A stretch of 64,000 nucleotides of DNA. Source: Erodium maritimum. Taxonomy: Eukaryota; Streptophyta; Magnoliopsida; Geraniales; Geraniaceae. The position numbers and the translations under genes were made by a program. Below are positions 19,863 to 31,888 of this stretch, piece after piece; the stretch's first letter is position 1, and each line of letters starts with the position of its first letter. The stretch is from assembly GCA_963921825.1 (NCBI GenBank), contig OY997591.1:44227825-44291824 (forward strand). The letters run 5' to 3'. The notes beneath the pieces were generated by a model. The model had not been told where the DNA came from and did no database searches. It saw only the letters and a program-made list of their open reading frames with translations.

Positions 19863-22800
19863 TGTAAAGTCCGCCTTTTTAAAAGGGTATTGTTTTGCAA
19901 AGTGAAACACCGGGGTGGAAAATTGCAACGAGTGTTTTGTAAAAGAAAAAAAAAGAGAAGAAGGAGGACTTGGGCTGGAACAGGCTTGGGCAAGTCAGCA
20001 GACCGAGCCCAAGCCTGCACCACGCGCCAAGCCCACAACAAGATACGGGCCCAAGCCCAACAGATTCTCAACCCTAATCCTCTACACTGTACCTCTTCCT
20101 TTTCTTCTTCGGCCGCGCACGGAAACCTAGGCAAAAAAAGAATCGCAGCTCGTCTTCTTCCTCTCTCGATATCTCCAGACCCTCCTCATTCTCTCCCCTT
20201 GTCGCAGCCACAGCATCGCCGCCCTCGCTTCACCTCTGTGCCAATCGAACCGCGTCGGCTTCGAGCTCGAGAAACCATCGCCAGAGCTCCTCGCCTGGAC
20301 CTTCGTCCTCGAGCAGAATCGCACCTCGTGCGAAGAACATAGGTGTGATACGCGCCGGCTTCGTCATTCTCTCCGACGACCTCCCTCGCCCCGCTCTCCT
20401 TCTCTGAACGCGTTCCTCGTCGGATCGAGCTCGGATTTAGGATGGGTTAGCCAGAGCAACGCCGGCGAGAACCTCCTCTCTCGCCAGATCTGAGGCACGA
20501 GGCTGTGGACCGCGCTCCTGACGTCGCCGTCCCTACCACCGTCTTGCCGAAGTTTTGGCGCGAGTTCCGGCCAGTCCTACCTTCCCCTCGAGCGTCCTGA
20601 CGCCGTCGCCGACGGTCGGAGTTGAGCCCTCGCCGCCGTGCTTGGGCAGACAGAATCCGTTTGGCTTTTGGGCCAAGATGCTAGCGTCCTTGGCCAGTGG
20701 ATCCTTGGGCCAAATCTGGCGAGACGGGCCTTAGGCCCAAGATGGGTTTCGGGCCGGACCAGGCCTCGGGCCGGGCCCAGAGTCGTGGAGCAGATCTGGA
20801 CTCGGGCTCAGATCTGGGTCGGATCTCTGTTTGGGTCGGGTCTAGGGCCGGGTCCGGGTCAGGCTTGGGTCCGGGTTTGGATCCGGGTTCGGACCGGGTC
20901 TGGATCCAGGTTGGGCCTGGATTCGGGTCGGATCCGGGTCAGATTCTGGGTCGGACTTATTTAATTAATTATTTTGACTTAAAATTGGATTTTTTTTAAT
21001 GAACGTTTTGGACAATTTCAAGGACTGTGGACATAACGGAACTAATTGGACGTTTTGACTGTTTAAAAACCCAAACTTGGACTTCGTGGTTTTCGCCCTA
21101 GAAGACGGAGTAGGCCCGGACGTCAGCAGCTAGGAGACGCAGCTGTTGTATCGTCTTGAGGTAGGGAAAGTAGCGGATACCGCCTTAATTACGGAAATTT
21201 ACTAGCGAGCATGATTAGAAAATAATAATAACCGGAAAGGTCCTAGAAGGCATATAGGATGTGATTCAGTAGAATACTTGCTTTCAATTACTAAATACCG
21301 GACGAGTCTTAGTAACATGTAGGATGTGGTTTACTAGATTACCTGCTTTAAATACTTAGGAAATTGCCGTGCTGGTAGATGGGCCATGTCGAGCCCTACG
21401 GTTGTGTACTGTGTGCTATAATCGCTGTGTGAGAGTCTAAATAAGATTATACTCGATGTTGCATGTTGTGAACCCTTGGTTGTGATATGGCCGGGTGAGT
21501 GATAGACCGGCTGTGTGCTATGTCGAGATGGTCTGGTTGGTACATCGAGATCGGCTTGGCTTTGTGCTGCATGTTTTATTCTTGTTGTGTGTCCCTAAAG
21601 AAGGCGTAACCGTTTGGTGTATCGAGGCCAAGGATGGCGTGATCAGTGCCCCGATGACTCGTAGTCCGGGACGATGTTTGACCGAGGCGTGTACCGGTCC
21701 TGTACGTGTTGCGAGTACCGCCCGAGTCTGTGTGACGGGAAGACGTCCGGCTGATGGTATTACCGGTTCGGTACGTATGTTTAGCAGTGCTCACGTCTGT
21801 ATGCATGGAAGACATCAGAATGAGGTATTTCTGGTTGAGGATGTAACCGTCTGCCTCAGTGAGGAGGAATATACGGGACTGATGCTGTGTGGTCCGGTAC
21901 GATATAAGTGGCTAAGTGCAATTGGCTCAGTGCAATTGGCTCAGTGCATTCAACGACGTTGGAACTGTTGTACGATATCTGTGTGTATCTCGTTGTGTGC
22001 CCTTTTCGTATTGGTTGGCTTTGTGCATTTTCTTTCTAAGTATGTTTATGACTTTGTGAAAGTGATTCGTAACCGGGTGACGGGACCGAGACCTCGTGTT
22101 CCGGTGCAACATAAGTGGACCTGCTTTGATAGCCGGAGACGTTAGAAATGGTTGTACTAGGTTTAGGGCGGGTCTGTTGTGTGTGCTGTGCGTGTTGTTG
22201 GGCTTTGTGCGTTGTCTGCTGTGTGTGCCGTGCGGGCGGTCTGGCTTTGTGCGTTGGGTTAAGTGTGACTTTGTTCTAGTAAGAGTGTTTGGTGACTCGA
22301 GGTGCTGTTGTACCGGATTCTTGTGTTGCCGTGCGAGTTCGCACGTGTGGTCGGTTTTGAGTTAGCCGTGGGCTTTGTCCGTTGAGAATTGTTGGGTGAT
22401 GGGTGTCTAGAGCTAGTCGTGGAAGTGGTGTGGGTTCGGTTCGTTGTGAGTTTGTTTTGCGGGTTGTGCCTGAGTGATGGACATGGGTTGTCTTGGAGTA
22501 ATCGTTTAATTTGTTTTTAATAGTTGTGCTTTACTAGTATGCCCTAATTGGACGGTTACTCGTGGTGATGAACTGAGATTCAGAGCCTTAACTACTTTCT
22601 CTACTGAGCGTAAGCTCACCCCCTTACTTTGCTGTGTTTCAGGTGTTGAGCGTGACTTGTACTAGCAGGATTCTCGGAGCTAGGGAGCTGACGGGGATTC
22701 GGGCTAGTGTCTAGAAACGTATAGTCTTAATACCGTTTTGACTTTTTTTTATTATAGAGCGGTTGACTCGTTGAATCATCAAAACTTTAAATTGTATTTG

Positions 22801-22889
22801 AGACTCGTTTATTTATCCTATTTACTTTACTGTTATTTTATCTTAAGTCGCGTCTCGAATTCGGTCAAAACCGGATTTGGGGCGTGACA
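19863..22889 (+). repeat. 3' LTR of element B (3027 bp)
   Basis: Starts TGTAAAGTCCGCC after the purine tract and ends GGGGCGTGACA, followed by the target duplicate GTATC. Closely similar to 13958-16977 over its whole length, with small indels. The hairpin here has a GTAA loop (GAGC-GTAA-GCTC, 22606-22617). Confidence 0.92.
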
Positions 22890-24353
22890 GTATCTAAGAC
22901 GCCTACGTATCCACATGGGAATCAAAGCCACGTAGTTCTTTTCTTTGAAGACTCAAGAACACAAAAATGGAGGTGGGAGCTTGCCAAACCCGAAATTGTA
23001 GGGAGAGAGGGAGAGAAGTTGTGTTTCCTATTCTTGTCTTGTGTTTGTTATGTTGAAAAAAGATGACTAAAACATAACAAACCCCATACTTGTCCAACTA
23101 AAGGCATGTGACAAGCATGGTGACAAGTAAGATGTAAATAGGAAAAGTATGGGTAGACCAGATGGGGTTAGGTGGTGAATCACCAACACCTTAATTCTTG
23201 TCTTGCTTACTTAGTACTAATTAATCAAGACTTGATTAATTAGTTCCATGGGCCTTGGTTGCATGGGCCTCTTGGAACATGGACCGTGGTCATTCCCAAC
23301 GAGGTCCCGTGATGCGCTCATCGCCTCCAAGGCTTCCATACCGGAAATGTCCAAGCCTTGTCTCGATTCGTAATGTCCTATTCACTTACGGGCACATGAC
23401 CCAAAACCTAGTTTTGGTCATGTCCCGAGACAACTCCCTTTTGGCCATTCTCCATAAATGTGTCAATGAGTTTCACGTGTGACCCTTAGGTTTATGCATG
23501 TCAATAGGTCAACGTAAAATCCCATTTTACTTGATCCTATATAAGTGCAAACTAACGAGACTTTAGTATTGCCTGACACTACATAACGAAACGACCCTGT
23601 CGATTCTACCTTTCCGTCGTCTATGTCACTATCCTTTTATCTCTGATATCCTGATTGAGATAAGGCATAGAGCCGTCATCCTTATTATTCTCAATCATTG
23701 TTCCTTGATATGTGAGATGACTGAATATATGATACCCAGTATCATGTGCATGGCCATGCTATTCTTTCAGTCACTCTCGATCAAGCGGCCGAGAACCGAT
23801 ATATTTCCCATAGTGTAGTATGAAGAATAAATCCCTTAGCCATCTTTCGTGTCACTCGTGCAGTCCAGCCCCAAGCCAATCCTGGCCGTTATGGAAGCCC
23901 TTTTACGGACAACGTTAGGCTCATGTCAAACTCAATTGTTTACTGCATTGCGATCACAAAGATTCCTTGGTCTAAGGATACATGACAAGCTACGACAATG
24001 AATATGTTCCTGACTTGATCTATGACACATATTCATGTCGGGTCGTCGAATATCATGTCCCACATGATATCTATGATCAGACTCCAGAATCCCATTCCAA
24101 TGACTAACAAAACGTAAGCCATAAAGAGCCATCTTTCATACTAGTCGCTTCTAGTGAAGCTTTGTTGACTAGGGACCCATCGAGTGTGATCTATCTTGAT
24201 CTATGGTTCTATTCGCATGGTGGGCATAGATCAGAGCACACATCGATATATTACTTCAACACATAAGTAATATAAAGCCGCTTTAATTTTTTTGCTAACG
24301 ATGATATATACATTTGGACATTTAGGATTGAACTACGGGCACTAAGACTAACA

Positions 24354-25147
24354 CTTTAATGACACTAATTTTCTTTTTATTTTTCTCATCTTTATTTTTC
24401 TTCTTATCAAAAACTCAACAGTCAACCCTCCCTCACTCTATGAAACTCACTCTCTACAATATAGACGTTGGTCAGGCACCAAGGCATTACGCTCTTCTCT
24501 CTTCTCTGTTAGTGTTTCAAAAATCAGTAATGATGGGTTGTTTTCTTTTATCAGCGAATACAAATTTAAATTAAACCTCTTTAGGTGAAGAAAAGGAGTG
24601 CATGCGATGGTCTAGCTACAAACCGGTGAAAGAGTCGAGCGCTGGCATGTCAGCTCACCCATATGACATTCCCAACAAGGGGAGAAACCTGATACATGAA
24701 GGAGCGTTCATATACAAGGAACCTCGGCATCCCAACATGGGAAAAAACCAGAAGTATAAAGAAGGAGCTTTCCTATGATAGGAACCTCAACAACCCAACT
24801 AGGGTGAAAACCTAACAAACAAGGTAGCAAATCTAGATTTTACAAACATTAAGCTTTAAATCAGGAAAAGTAAAGGTCTAACACCCGAATTTTACAACCT
24901 TGAAGGGAAATCAAGTGATGTAGGTCTTCAACCCGGATATTCCAACCATGAAGCCTAAAAGAGAACCTGATAAGGAGCACCATCGAAACAAAGCACCACC
25001 TAGATGTAGCTAGCACACAACCGCCGCAATCAACCCGGAGGCACGCCTCGAGAAGATCTTCTACGATCTACGACCCGAGAAGTCGAGAAACACGTGCCAC
25101 ATAAGACCAAGGCGAGTTCCCAAAGTCACACTTAAAAAGAGATGAGG
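24354..25147 (+). repeat. Segment X, copy 2, plus adjoining backbone
   Basis: 24354-25075 repeats 10440-11165; 25076-25147 is unique in this window and continues, after removal of C, into 31889. No coding frame or known element is recognised. It starts immediately at the LTR end of the truncated Copia. Confidence 0.82.
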
Positions 25148-25180
25148 TGTAAAGCCCGCCCCGGTTTAAAAGAATTAAAT

Positions 25181-25348
25181 TGTTAATTTATCCGTTGTGA
25201 TAAATCTCAAAGTTGTAGTTGTGTTATTGATTAACTTGATCAAATACATAAATATAGAGCCCTTTATATAGGGTAGTAATCCTACACAATAAGGAAATAA
25301 CTATAACTATATAAAATAGGAAATATCCTATTTTTCTTATTTCTAACA
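25181..25348 (-). repeat. 3' LTR of the short-LTR Copia (168 bp)
   Basis: On the minus strand it begins TGTTAGAAATAAG just after the purine tract (25349-25364, GGGGGAG-rich) and ends ATTAACA, giving TGTTA...TAACA termini. AT-rich, with TATATAAAGGG-type sequence on the minus strand near 25260-25275. The 5' LTR partner is absent, so the left end is inferred from the termini only. Confidence 0.65.
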
Positions 25349-25355
25349 CTCCCCC

Positions 25356-26390
25356 TCAAGCTGGAGCATACAAATCAAAAGTACCCAGCTTGTTGCAAAT
25401 ATAGCTTATGCGAGGTCCACGTAGAGATTTAGTGAAGATATGTGCCAGCTGGTCGCTAGAGTTGACGAAACTGGTTTTGATGCAACCTGATACAATCTTC
25501 TCTCTGATAAAGTGGCAATCAATTTCTATATGCTTGGTTCTTTCATGAAACAAAGGATTGGACGCGATGTGTAGTGCTGCTTGATTGTCACATATTAATG
25601 TCATTGGAGTATCCTTTATAAGCTTGAGTTCTTGAAGAAGTTGTTTCACCCTTATGAGTTCACATGTTGCCAAGGCCATGGCTCTATATTCAGCTTCTGC
25701 ACTTGATCTAGCGACAACAGTCTGCTTTTTACTTTTCCAAGAGATCAAGTTACCACCTATCATGACACAGTAACCTGAAGTGGAACGCCTATCTGAGGGA
25801 GATCCTGCCCAATCTGCATCGGAATATGCAACCACTTCAGTATTTCCTCTATCCTCATACAACAATCCTTGTACTAGAGACCCCTTAATATACCTTAGGA
25901 TGCGCATTACTGTGTCCCAATGACTATCACATGGGGATTGCAGAAACTGGCTGACCACAGTTACAGTGAATGAAATATCTGGTCGAGTAATAGTAAGATA
26001 ATTGAGCTTCCCAACGAGTCTACGATACCTTCTAGGATCATCTAGAGGCTCCCCCTGTCCTGGAAGAAGTTTGGAGTTTGGATCCATAGGAGTATCACAT
26101 GGCCGACAATCAAGCATTTTTGTTTCTTCAAGGATATCAAGAGTGTATTTCCGTTGAGATATGACTATAGCGTTGCTAGCTTGGGCAACCTCAATGCCAA
26201 GAAAATATTTGAGTAGACCCAAGTCTTTAGTTTGAAAATGCTGAAAAAGGCGGCTTTTTAATTTAAGAATCCCAGCTTCATCATCTCCTGTAATAACTAT
26301 ATCGTCCACATACACAACTAGATAGACACTTTTGCCTTCTGATGTATGATGATAAAAAACAGAATGATCAGCTTCGCTACGGACCATGCC
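25356..26390 (-). pseudogene. Copia pol: second half of RT and complete RNase H
   Basis: An uninterrupted reading frame of 343 codons. It begins just after the solo-LTR insertion point inside RT, has YVDDIVITG, DLGLLKYFLGIEVAQ, TRPDISF, and then RNase H with SDADWAG, RRSTSGYC, SSAEAEYRAMA and DNQAALHIA, and ends at a natural stop after LYAPA. Lack of stops suggests this element is younger than most others here. The copy is dead because its upstream half is cut by the LTR insertion and 5' truncation. Confidence 0.92.
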
Positions 26391-26395
26391 AAACT

Positions 26396-28081
26396 TGTTG
26401 GGTCTCGAGGTATGGTTGGAGATGAACCAACTCGCAGCGGAAAATCAATGAAAACCAAGAGACGATTAAACCATGAAACAACTAACAAAGAATGGATTCA
26501 CAAGAGAAAAATTCAGCACTATTTCTTACCAAAACAAGAACACCGGTTAACAGATGATTGGCTTGAGTCTCCAAGACGCCTACGTATCCACATGGGAATC
26601 AAAGCCACGTATTTCTTCTCTTTGAGGACTCAAGAACACAAAAATGGAGGTGGGAACTTGCCAAACCCGAAATTGCAAGGGAAGGGGGAGAGAAGTTGTG
26701 TTTCCTATTCTTGTCTAGTGTTTGTTATGTTGAAAAAAGATGACTTAAACATAACAAAACCCATACTTGTCCAACTAAAGGCATGAGACAAGTATGGTGT
26801 CAAGTAAGGTGTAAATAGGACAAAGTATGGCAAGACAAGATTGGGTTAGGGGGTGAATCACCAACACCTTAATCCTTGTCTTGCTTACTTAGTACTAATT
26901 AATCAAGACTTGATTAATTAGTTCCATGGGCCTTGGTTGCATGGGCCTTTCATGGGCCTCTTGGAAGATGGCCCGTGGCTATTTCCAACGAGGTCCCGTG
27001 ATTCGCTCATCGCCTCCATGCCTTCCATACCGGAAATGTCCAAAATTATTCGACGCGATCAATCCCAAGACTCCAAGCCTTGTCTCGATCCGTAAAGTCC
27101 TATTCACTTATGGGCACGTGACCCAAAACCCAGTTTTGGTCATGTCCCGAGACAACTCCCTTTTGGCCATTCTCCATAAATGTGTCAATGAGTTTCATCA
27201 TCCGGTGTGACCCTTAGGTTTATGCATGTCAATAGATCAACGTAAAATCCCATTTTACTTGATCCTATTTAAGTGGCAACTAACGAGACTTTAGTATTGC
27301 CTGAAACTACATAACGAATCGACCCTGTTGATTCTAACCTTTCCGTTGTCCCTGTCATTATCCTTTTATCTCCGATATCCTGATTGAGATAAGGCATAGA
27401 GCCGTCATCCTTATTATTCTCAATCATCGTTCCTTGATATGTGAGATGACTGAAGATATGATACCCAGTATCATGTGCATGACCATGCTATTCTTTCAGT
27501 CACTCTTGATCAAGCGGCCGAGAACCGATATCTTTCCCATACCTCATTATTAGGGATAAATCCCTTAGCCGCCTTTCGTGTCACTCATGTAGCCCGTGCC
27601 TAAGCCAATCCTGGCCGTTATGGAAGCCCTGTTACGGACAACGTTAGGCTCAGGTCAAACTCAGTTGTTGACTACATAGCGATCACAAAGACTCCTTGGT
27701 CTAAGGATACATGACAAGCTACAACACTGAATATGTTCATGACTTAATCTATGGCACATATTCAGAGCGGGTCGTCCAATATCATGTCCCACATGATATC
27801 TATGATCAGACTCCGGAATCTCATTCCAATGACTAACAGAACGTAAGCCATAAAGAGCCATCTTTCATACTAGTCGCTTATAGTGAAGCTTTGTTCACTA
27901 GGACCCATCGAGTGTGATCTATCTCGATCTATGGTTCTATTCGCATGGTGGGCATAGATCAGAGCACACATCGATATATTACTCCAACACATAAGTAATA
28001 TAAAGCCGCTTTAATTTTATTGCTAACGATGATATATACATTTGGACATTTAGGATTGAACTACGGGCACTAAGACTAACA
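26396..28081 (-). mobile_element. Solo Angela-type LTR inserted in Copia RT, TSD AAACT
   Basis: 1686 bases from TGTTGGGTCTCG to CTAAGACTAACA, with AAACT at 26391-26395 and again at 28082-28086. Full match to the LTR of F. Frames on either strand inside it (such as around 26926-27210) recur in every LTR copy and do not look like genes. It is the innermost of three nested layers (C, short-LTR Copia, this LTR). Confidence 0.95.
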
Positions 28082-28086
28082 AAACT

Positions 28087-29105
28087 GTTGAACAACTGTA
28101 CTGAATCTGTCAAACCATGCTCGATGAGATTGCTTGAGGCCATAAATAGAACGACGAAGCTTACACACTAAACCAGACTCCCCCTGAGTAATAAAACCAG
28201 GTGGTTGCTCCATGTAGATGTCTTCATCGAGGTCACCATGAAGAAAGGCATTCTTGATATCCAACTGATGAAGAGGCCAATGTCTGACCGCAGCAATGGA
28301 GAAAAAGAGACAAACATAGGCAATCTTTGCAACCGAAGAAAAAGTATCCCCATAGTCAAGCCCAAAAATTTGGGTATAACCCTTGGCAACCAGTCGGGCT
28401 TTTAGACGGTCCACTTGACCATCTGGTCCCACTTTGACTGTATACACCCAACGACATCCAATTGTAGACTGCCCTGGAGGGAGAGGAACTAACTCCCAAG
28501 TACCTTGAGACTCCATAGCAGACATTTCGTCAATCATATATTGTCGTCAACCATGGTGTGATAATGCCTCACCAAGAGATTTAGGAATGCAAACAGCAGA
28601 CAGAGAGGAAACAAATGCATAGTACGAGGGAGATAAACGATGGTAACTAAGAAATGAATAAACAGGATGAGGATTACGAGTAGAGCGAGTACCACGTCGT
28701 AGAGCTAGAGGCTCGTCAGGGATCGGAGGCAGAACCGCGACAGGTTGAGGTGATGGCGAAGTAGATGAGTGCATGGATCATCAACAGGACCTGTAATCGA
28801 AGGAACATGTGGACGCCGAGAATAAACCTGTACAGGAGGCGACGCAACCATAGGCTTTGGAAGGGATATGATTGAGGGAACAGGTAAGATCTCACAAATG
28901 TTGTGATTATCAGACTCCAATGAAGAGAAGTAAGAGCTTGTCTCAAAAAAGGAAACATCGGCATAGATAAAATAATGATTGGTAGTAGGAGAATAACATT
29001 TATACCCTTTTTGAAGACGTGAGTATCCCAAGAAAACACATTTGATAGCTTTTACTGACAATTTATCTCGACCTGGAGTTTTATCATGAACAAAACAAGT
29101 GCATC
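28087..29105 (-). pseudogene. Copia pol: integrase C terminus and first half of RT
   Basis: Continues upstream from 25356-26390 across the solo LTR. The integrase tail has NFGCTCFVHD, IKCVFLGYSRLQKGYKCYSP; a frameshift near 28770 leads into the linker (LRRGTRSTRNPHPVYSFLSY); a TGA near 28549 stands where relatives have Trp; RT then runs GCRWVYTVKVGPDGQVD, RLKARLVAKGYTQ, QLDIKNAFLHGDLDEDIYM, YGLKQSHRAWFDRFS up to the insertion site. Confidence 0.88.
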
Positions 29106-31888
29106 CAAAGTTGGTTGGAAAACGGATCGGAAAATTGGTTCGTGTACGAATTAAAAAGAAAAAAAATCAAAAAAAAGGGAGAAGAGAAGGACTGGACTGG
29201 ACTGAGATCTGGGCCGGGCTTGGGCCTAGCTCGTTGACACCGGCCAAGCCAATGTGCGCGGAGCCAGGCCCAACCGACGCAACCCATGACCTAATCCTAC
29301 ACGAGCGACCATTCAGCTCCCTTCTTCTTCCTCGCGTGCACGCGTCCCGAGGCAATCGCAACCGCCTCCTTCCTCCTCTCCTCTCTCGATCCTTCTCGCC
29401 TCGCTTTCTCCATCTCTCTCTCGCTCACGCCGACCAAAACCTTCAGCATCGCCGTGCCATTCATCCCTGAGCACGAATCGAGACCACCTCGCCCTGCATC
29501 GAGACGCCGCCGACTGAAACGCTCGCTTCCGTCCTCCTCTCCATGCTTCGATTCACGCCGCGCCGGTAATGGAGAAGAAGTAGCTCGGGTGCATGTTCTC
29601 TCTCTTGCCCCGTTCAACCCAACGACAACGCCACCGGAGACTCGCGGCGACGCTGGCTCGAACGAATTCAGACGGAGCGACGCCGGCGAAGTTCTCCTCT
29701 CGCCAGATCTGAGAGGAAAGAGGCGTGGGACCGCGCGTCAGCCACCACCTCACCGCCCTGGCCACGCCGTATTCCTGGCGCCACTCCCGACCGTTGTCGT
29801 GCGTCCTTCGAGATGCCCTGCCGCTGTCGTCGCCACTCGGAAAAAAATCCTAGCCGCCTCGCCGCCGTGATCGAGCATCCAAACCAGAACCCCTTCAGAG
29901 TTGGGCCTTGGGCCAGCTCTGAACTGCGCGAAGCTCAGGCCTTGGGCCGGGATGGATCTTGGGCCAGCCCAAGCCTTGGGCCAGGGCCAGGTTCCTGGAC
30001 CGGGTCTGGATTTGGGTCTGGACCTGGGTTGGAGCCGGGTCTAGGTCGGGTTTAGGGCCGGGTTCGGGTCGGTCCTGGGTCAGGTCCGGGTCATAGTTCT
30101 GATCCGGGTCGGATTCAGGCTGGTCCTCGGATCCGGGTCGGACAGTTTTAATAAATTTATTTATTTATTTTACATGATTTAAAAATGGTTAATTAAAGGA
30201 CTAATTGGACAAATTCGAGGACTTTTGGACTACCGGGACTGATTGGAATTTTTACCTATTAAACCCAGACTTGGACTTCACCCAAGAAGGCCGGAGTTAG
30301 GCCCGGACGTCAGCAGCTAGGAGACGTAGCTGTTGTGTTCTTCTTGAGGTACGGAAAGTAGCGAATACCGGTTCGATTACGGAAAGTTACTAGTATGTAT
30401 GTTAGGTACTAATAATAACCAGAAAGGTCCTATTTGGCATGTAGGATGTGATTCACTAGAATAATCGTTTCAATTATTAAATAACCGGACGAGTCTTAGA
30501 AACATGTAGGATGTGATTCACTAGAATACCTGCTTTCAATACGTGGGAAATTGTCGTGCTGATAGATGGGCCATGTCGAGCCTTAGGATTGCGTGTTGTG
30601 TGTTATAACCGTTGTGTGAGAGTCTAAATAAGATTATACTTGGTGTTTCATGATCGTGACTGTGTGTGGGCAAGTGTGTCGTGTTTGTTGTAATGTGAAC
30701 CCTTGGTTGTGATATGATTGGGTGAGTGATAGACCAGTTTATGTGTTTTGTTGTGCTAGTCCGATTAATATACCAAGACCAGTCATGGCTATGTGCTGCG
30801 GGTTATACCCTTATTGTGTGTCCTAAGATCAGGCGTAACCGGAGTGGTACTTACACCGAGGGATGGTTCCAGTGTAGTGTATCGAGGCCAATGATGGCGT
30901 GTTAGATACCCTGATTCTCCGTGACGGGAAGGCGTACGACCGAGGTATGTGCCGGTCCAGTATGCGTGAGGCCCTGATTCTACGTGATAGGAAGACGTCC
31001 GACTAAGGGATTTCCGGTCTGAGATGTTACCCCGATTCTACGTGACGGGAAGGTGTCGGGACCTAGGCTTCGTGATCCGGTACGATATAAATGGAACGGG
31101 CTGTGATAGCCGGGGACGGTGGAAATGGTTGTAATAAGTTTCGTGATTGGGCCTGCGGGTCGTGTTGAGCCTACGGGTCGTATGGGGCCTACGGGTCGTG
31201 TTTGGGCCTACGGGTCGTGTTCTACCCCGATGATCTATGGTCCTTTGGGGATATTTCCGGGCCCTCCGATGAGATGCGTTCATAGGGAACGCTTCCGGTC
31301 GCCCCAACACATGTGTCTCCTCTGGACCGAGGGGCTATCTAAGATGATACGATGGATTCCCGGTATGATATGATGGAGTTCGGGGACTGCGGTACGGGAC
31401 GTGTGCTGGTTGCTTTTGTGTGTGCTACGTGTGATGGTTGCTTTGTGTGTGATACGTGTGCTGTTTGGTTAATGTTTTATTGTGTGAGCACGGTCGTTTG
31501 AGTGAGTTGTAAGTTTGGCTATGAACACCGGATTGGCAGTTAGTTGTGTTGTACTAGTATGCTCTAATTGGACGGTTACGCATGGTGGTGAGCCGATGTT
31601 CATTACCTTAACTACTTTCTCTACTGGGCGAAAGCTCACCCCTTACCTTGTTATGTTTCAGGTGTTGAGTGGGATTGGTGCTAGCAGGACACAACTGAGC
31701 TTGGGAGCTGGCGAGGGTCTTGTCTAGTAGGCCTAGAGACGTGCAGTTGTTTTTGAACTAAAGCTTATGTATAGCTTTAATTTTTATATTTTGAGATCTA
31801 CCTATTTTTAATTGTCCTTTTGTTATTTACTGTTTTTAAGTTCACGTCTCGAGTCCGGCCAAAACCGGATTTGGGGCGTGACACGAGG

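Larger units (their letters stand above)
13958..22889 (+). mobile_element. Element B: non-autonomous Tekay-derived LTR element with TSD GTATC
   Basis: Full-length element: 5' LTR 13958-16977, primer site, a 2.9 kb internal region with only scraps of gag, PR, IN and chromodomain, purine tract, and 3' LTR 19863-22889. Five-base duplicates GTATC lie at 13953-13957 and 22890-22894. With no reverse transcriptase or integrase core it must have been mobilised by another element (large-retrotransposon-derivative type). It is younger than the Copia LTR it interrupts. Confidence 0.93.
11166..24353 (-). mobile_element. 3'-truncated Angela/BARE-like Copia element, minus strand, interrupted by element B
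   Basis: Read right to left: 5' LTR (24353 down to 13781, split by B), primer site, leader, gag, zinc knuckle, protease, GAG-pre-integrase and the first part of integrase, where it stops at 11166. The rest of integrase, RT, RNase H and the 3' LTR are absent. Domain order (integrase before RT) makes it Copia; the wording of gag and integrase matches Angela/BARE types, and the LTR is the same family as element F and two solo LTRs here. The truncation joins segment X through a short microhomology. Confidence 0.88.
13781..24353 (-). repeat. Angela-type LTR split by element B (13781-13957 and 22895-24353)
   Basis: The plus-strand ends are TGTTGGGTCTCGAGG at 13781 and CACTAAGACTAACA at 24353, identical in kind to the LTRs at 26396-28081, 45154-46843 and 58569-60256. 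Removing B and one target duplicate leaves about 1.64 kb. The two pieces rejoin at GAGTATC/TAAGACGCCTACG, the sequence expected from the uninterrupted copies. Confidence 0.92.
25181..29110 (-). mobile_element. 5'-truncated short-LTR Copia element, minus strand, inside C
   Basis: The 3' LTR (25181-25348), purine tract and pol from the integrase C terminus to RNase H are present; gag, PR, most of integrase and the 5' LTR are missing. The left boundary is clear. The right boundary is approximate (29105-29150), where C-type LTR sequence resumes; a GAATTAAA direct repeat at 25172-25179 and 29148-29155 may mark it. Pol wording differs from the Angela-like elements here; I do not assign the lineage (Ivana-like is possible). 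A solo Angela-type LTR lies in its RT. Confidence 0.82.
25148..31883 (+). mobile_element. C: solo LTR of the B-related family, interrupted by a Copia element
   Basis: The left end TGTAAAGCCCGCC at 25148 and the right end GGGGCGTGACA at 31883 match the termini of the LTRs of B, and the middle (CCCAGACTTGGACTTC, GGGTCYGG repeats, hairpin at 31626-31637 and CAG/GT at 31659-31663) is colinear with them. No internal region exists. Flanks TGAGG (25143-25147) and CGAGG (31884-31888) match at four of five bases, fitting an aged target duplicate. Without the Copia insert the LTR is about 2.8 kb. A solo LTR records LTR-LTR recombination. Confidence 0.87.

Noticed and set aside
26926-27210. 94-codon plus-strand frame with MGLGCMGLSWASW, repeated at 45687 and 59100
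   Set aside because: It recurs because it lies in the Angela-type LTR. The 23255 copy is disrupted, there is no domain, and it is antisense to the element.
29297-30055. Arg/Pro/Ser-rich frames in LTR C that resemble a plant first exon
   Set aside because: The same CT-rich, GC-rich zone occurs in both LTRs of B in other frames. A captured host 5' leader is possible but cannot be shown from the sequence alone.
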